From Candidatus Nomurabacteria bacterium (GTDB lineage: Bacteria; Patescibacteriota; Minisyncoccia; Phycocordibacterales; UBA9973): a DNA stretch of 5,045 nt. The position numbers were made by a program, and so were the translations under genes. Shown piece after piece: positions 4,981 to 5,045 of this stretch (positions within the stretch are counted from its first letter, which is position 1; each line of letters begins with the position of its first letter). The stretch is from positions 1-5,045 of the forward strand of contig JADLCZ010000049.1 in the NCBI GenBank assembly GCA_020846955.1. The letters are read 5' to 3'. The notes under the pieces were generated by a model. The model was not told where the DNA came from and searched no databases. It worked only from the letters and a program-made list of their open reading frames with translations.

Positions 4981-4998
4981 ATTTTTCTTTACTACTTT

Positions 4999-5045
4999 CT
5001 ACTCCTTCCCTATTTGACTCATCATATTGATGCCATCCGATACTA
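4999..5045 (-). CDS. Probable C-terminal end of an upstream minus-strand gene (partial)
   Basis: One minus-strand frame enters from the window edge and reads VSDGINMMSQIGKE before a TAG at 5001-4999. The terminator at 4940-4980 follows 18 nt later on the same strand, which is where a gene end would be expected. Fourteen codons are too few to identify the product. A second minus-strand frame is also open here, running through the terminator to a TAG at 4940-4938, but coding across a terminator is less likely. An ATG on the plus strand near 5033 is another, weaker possibility. Confidence 0.4.
   Translation of the reverse strand, partial: VSDGINMMSQIGKE

Overview
The window looks like a chromosomal segment of a low-GC candidate-phyla-radiation (Patescibacteria, probably Parcubacteria-type) bacterium. 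This is inferred from gene style, not from a marker-gene placement. The clues are a compact layout with genes overlapping by a few bases, no clear Shine-Dalgarno sequence at any start, a shortened UvrD/PcrA helicase, an IS200-like/RAYT-type transposase, and two envelope proteins of a kind I associate with these genomes. TGA acts as an ordinary stop at the ends of ksgA and the transposase, so recoding of TGA to glycine is not indicated.

Layout, left to right. Positions 1-92 hold the 5' end of a minus-strand gene with an N-terminal membrane segment, running off the window. Directly upstream of it is a minus-strand gene (96-989) for a membrane-anchored protein with one EF-hand/dockerin-like calcium loop. 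An 83-bp divergent intergenic region separates it from a plus-strand gene (1073-1429) for a small secreted four-cysteine protein. Tail-to-tail with that, overlapping by 9 bp, is ksgA/rsmA (1421-2248, minus), the 16S rRNA adenine dimethyltransferase. Next on the minus strand come a REP-associated/IS200-like tyrosine transposase (2245-2949) and a UvrD/PcrA superfamily 1 helicase (3009-4925). At the right edge are a bidirectional hairpin terminator (4940-4980) and probably the last codons of another minus-strand gene (4999-5045).

The centre is the most interesting part. The transposase gene sits between uvrD and ksgA and is bounded by two identical 20-bp palindromic sequences in the same orientation, exactly 700 bp apart. 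One of them is translated as the C-terminus of the transposase, whose stop codon overlaps the ksgA start codon. A 9-bp direct repeat lies just outside the module. Collapsing it would leave uvrD and ksgA 17 nt apart, so a mobile unit seems to have entered a uvrD-ksgA operon without breaking either gene. Separately, ksgA carries a GC-rich palindrome translated in frame as about 13 extra residues between its catalytic and C-terminal domains.

Expression: good -10 boxes, mostly of the extended TGn type, lie 6-10 nt before several start codons (those at 92, 989, 1073, 4925 and possibly 2949). This predicts leaderless or nearly leaderless transcripts. uvrD, the transposase and ksgA could be read as one minus-strand unit, with ksgA translationally coupled to the transposase.
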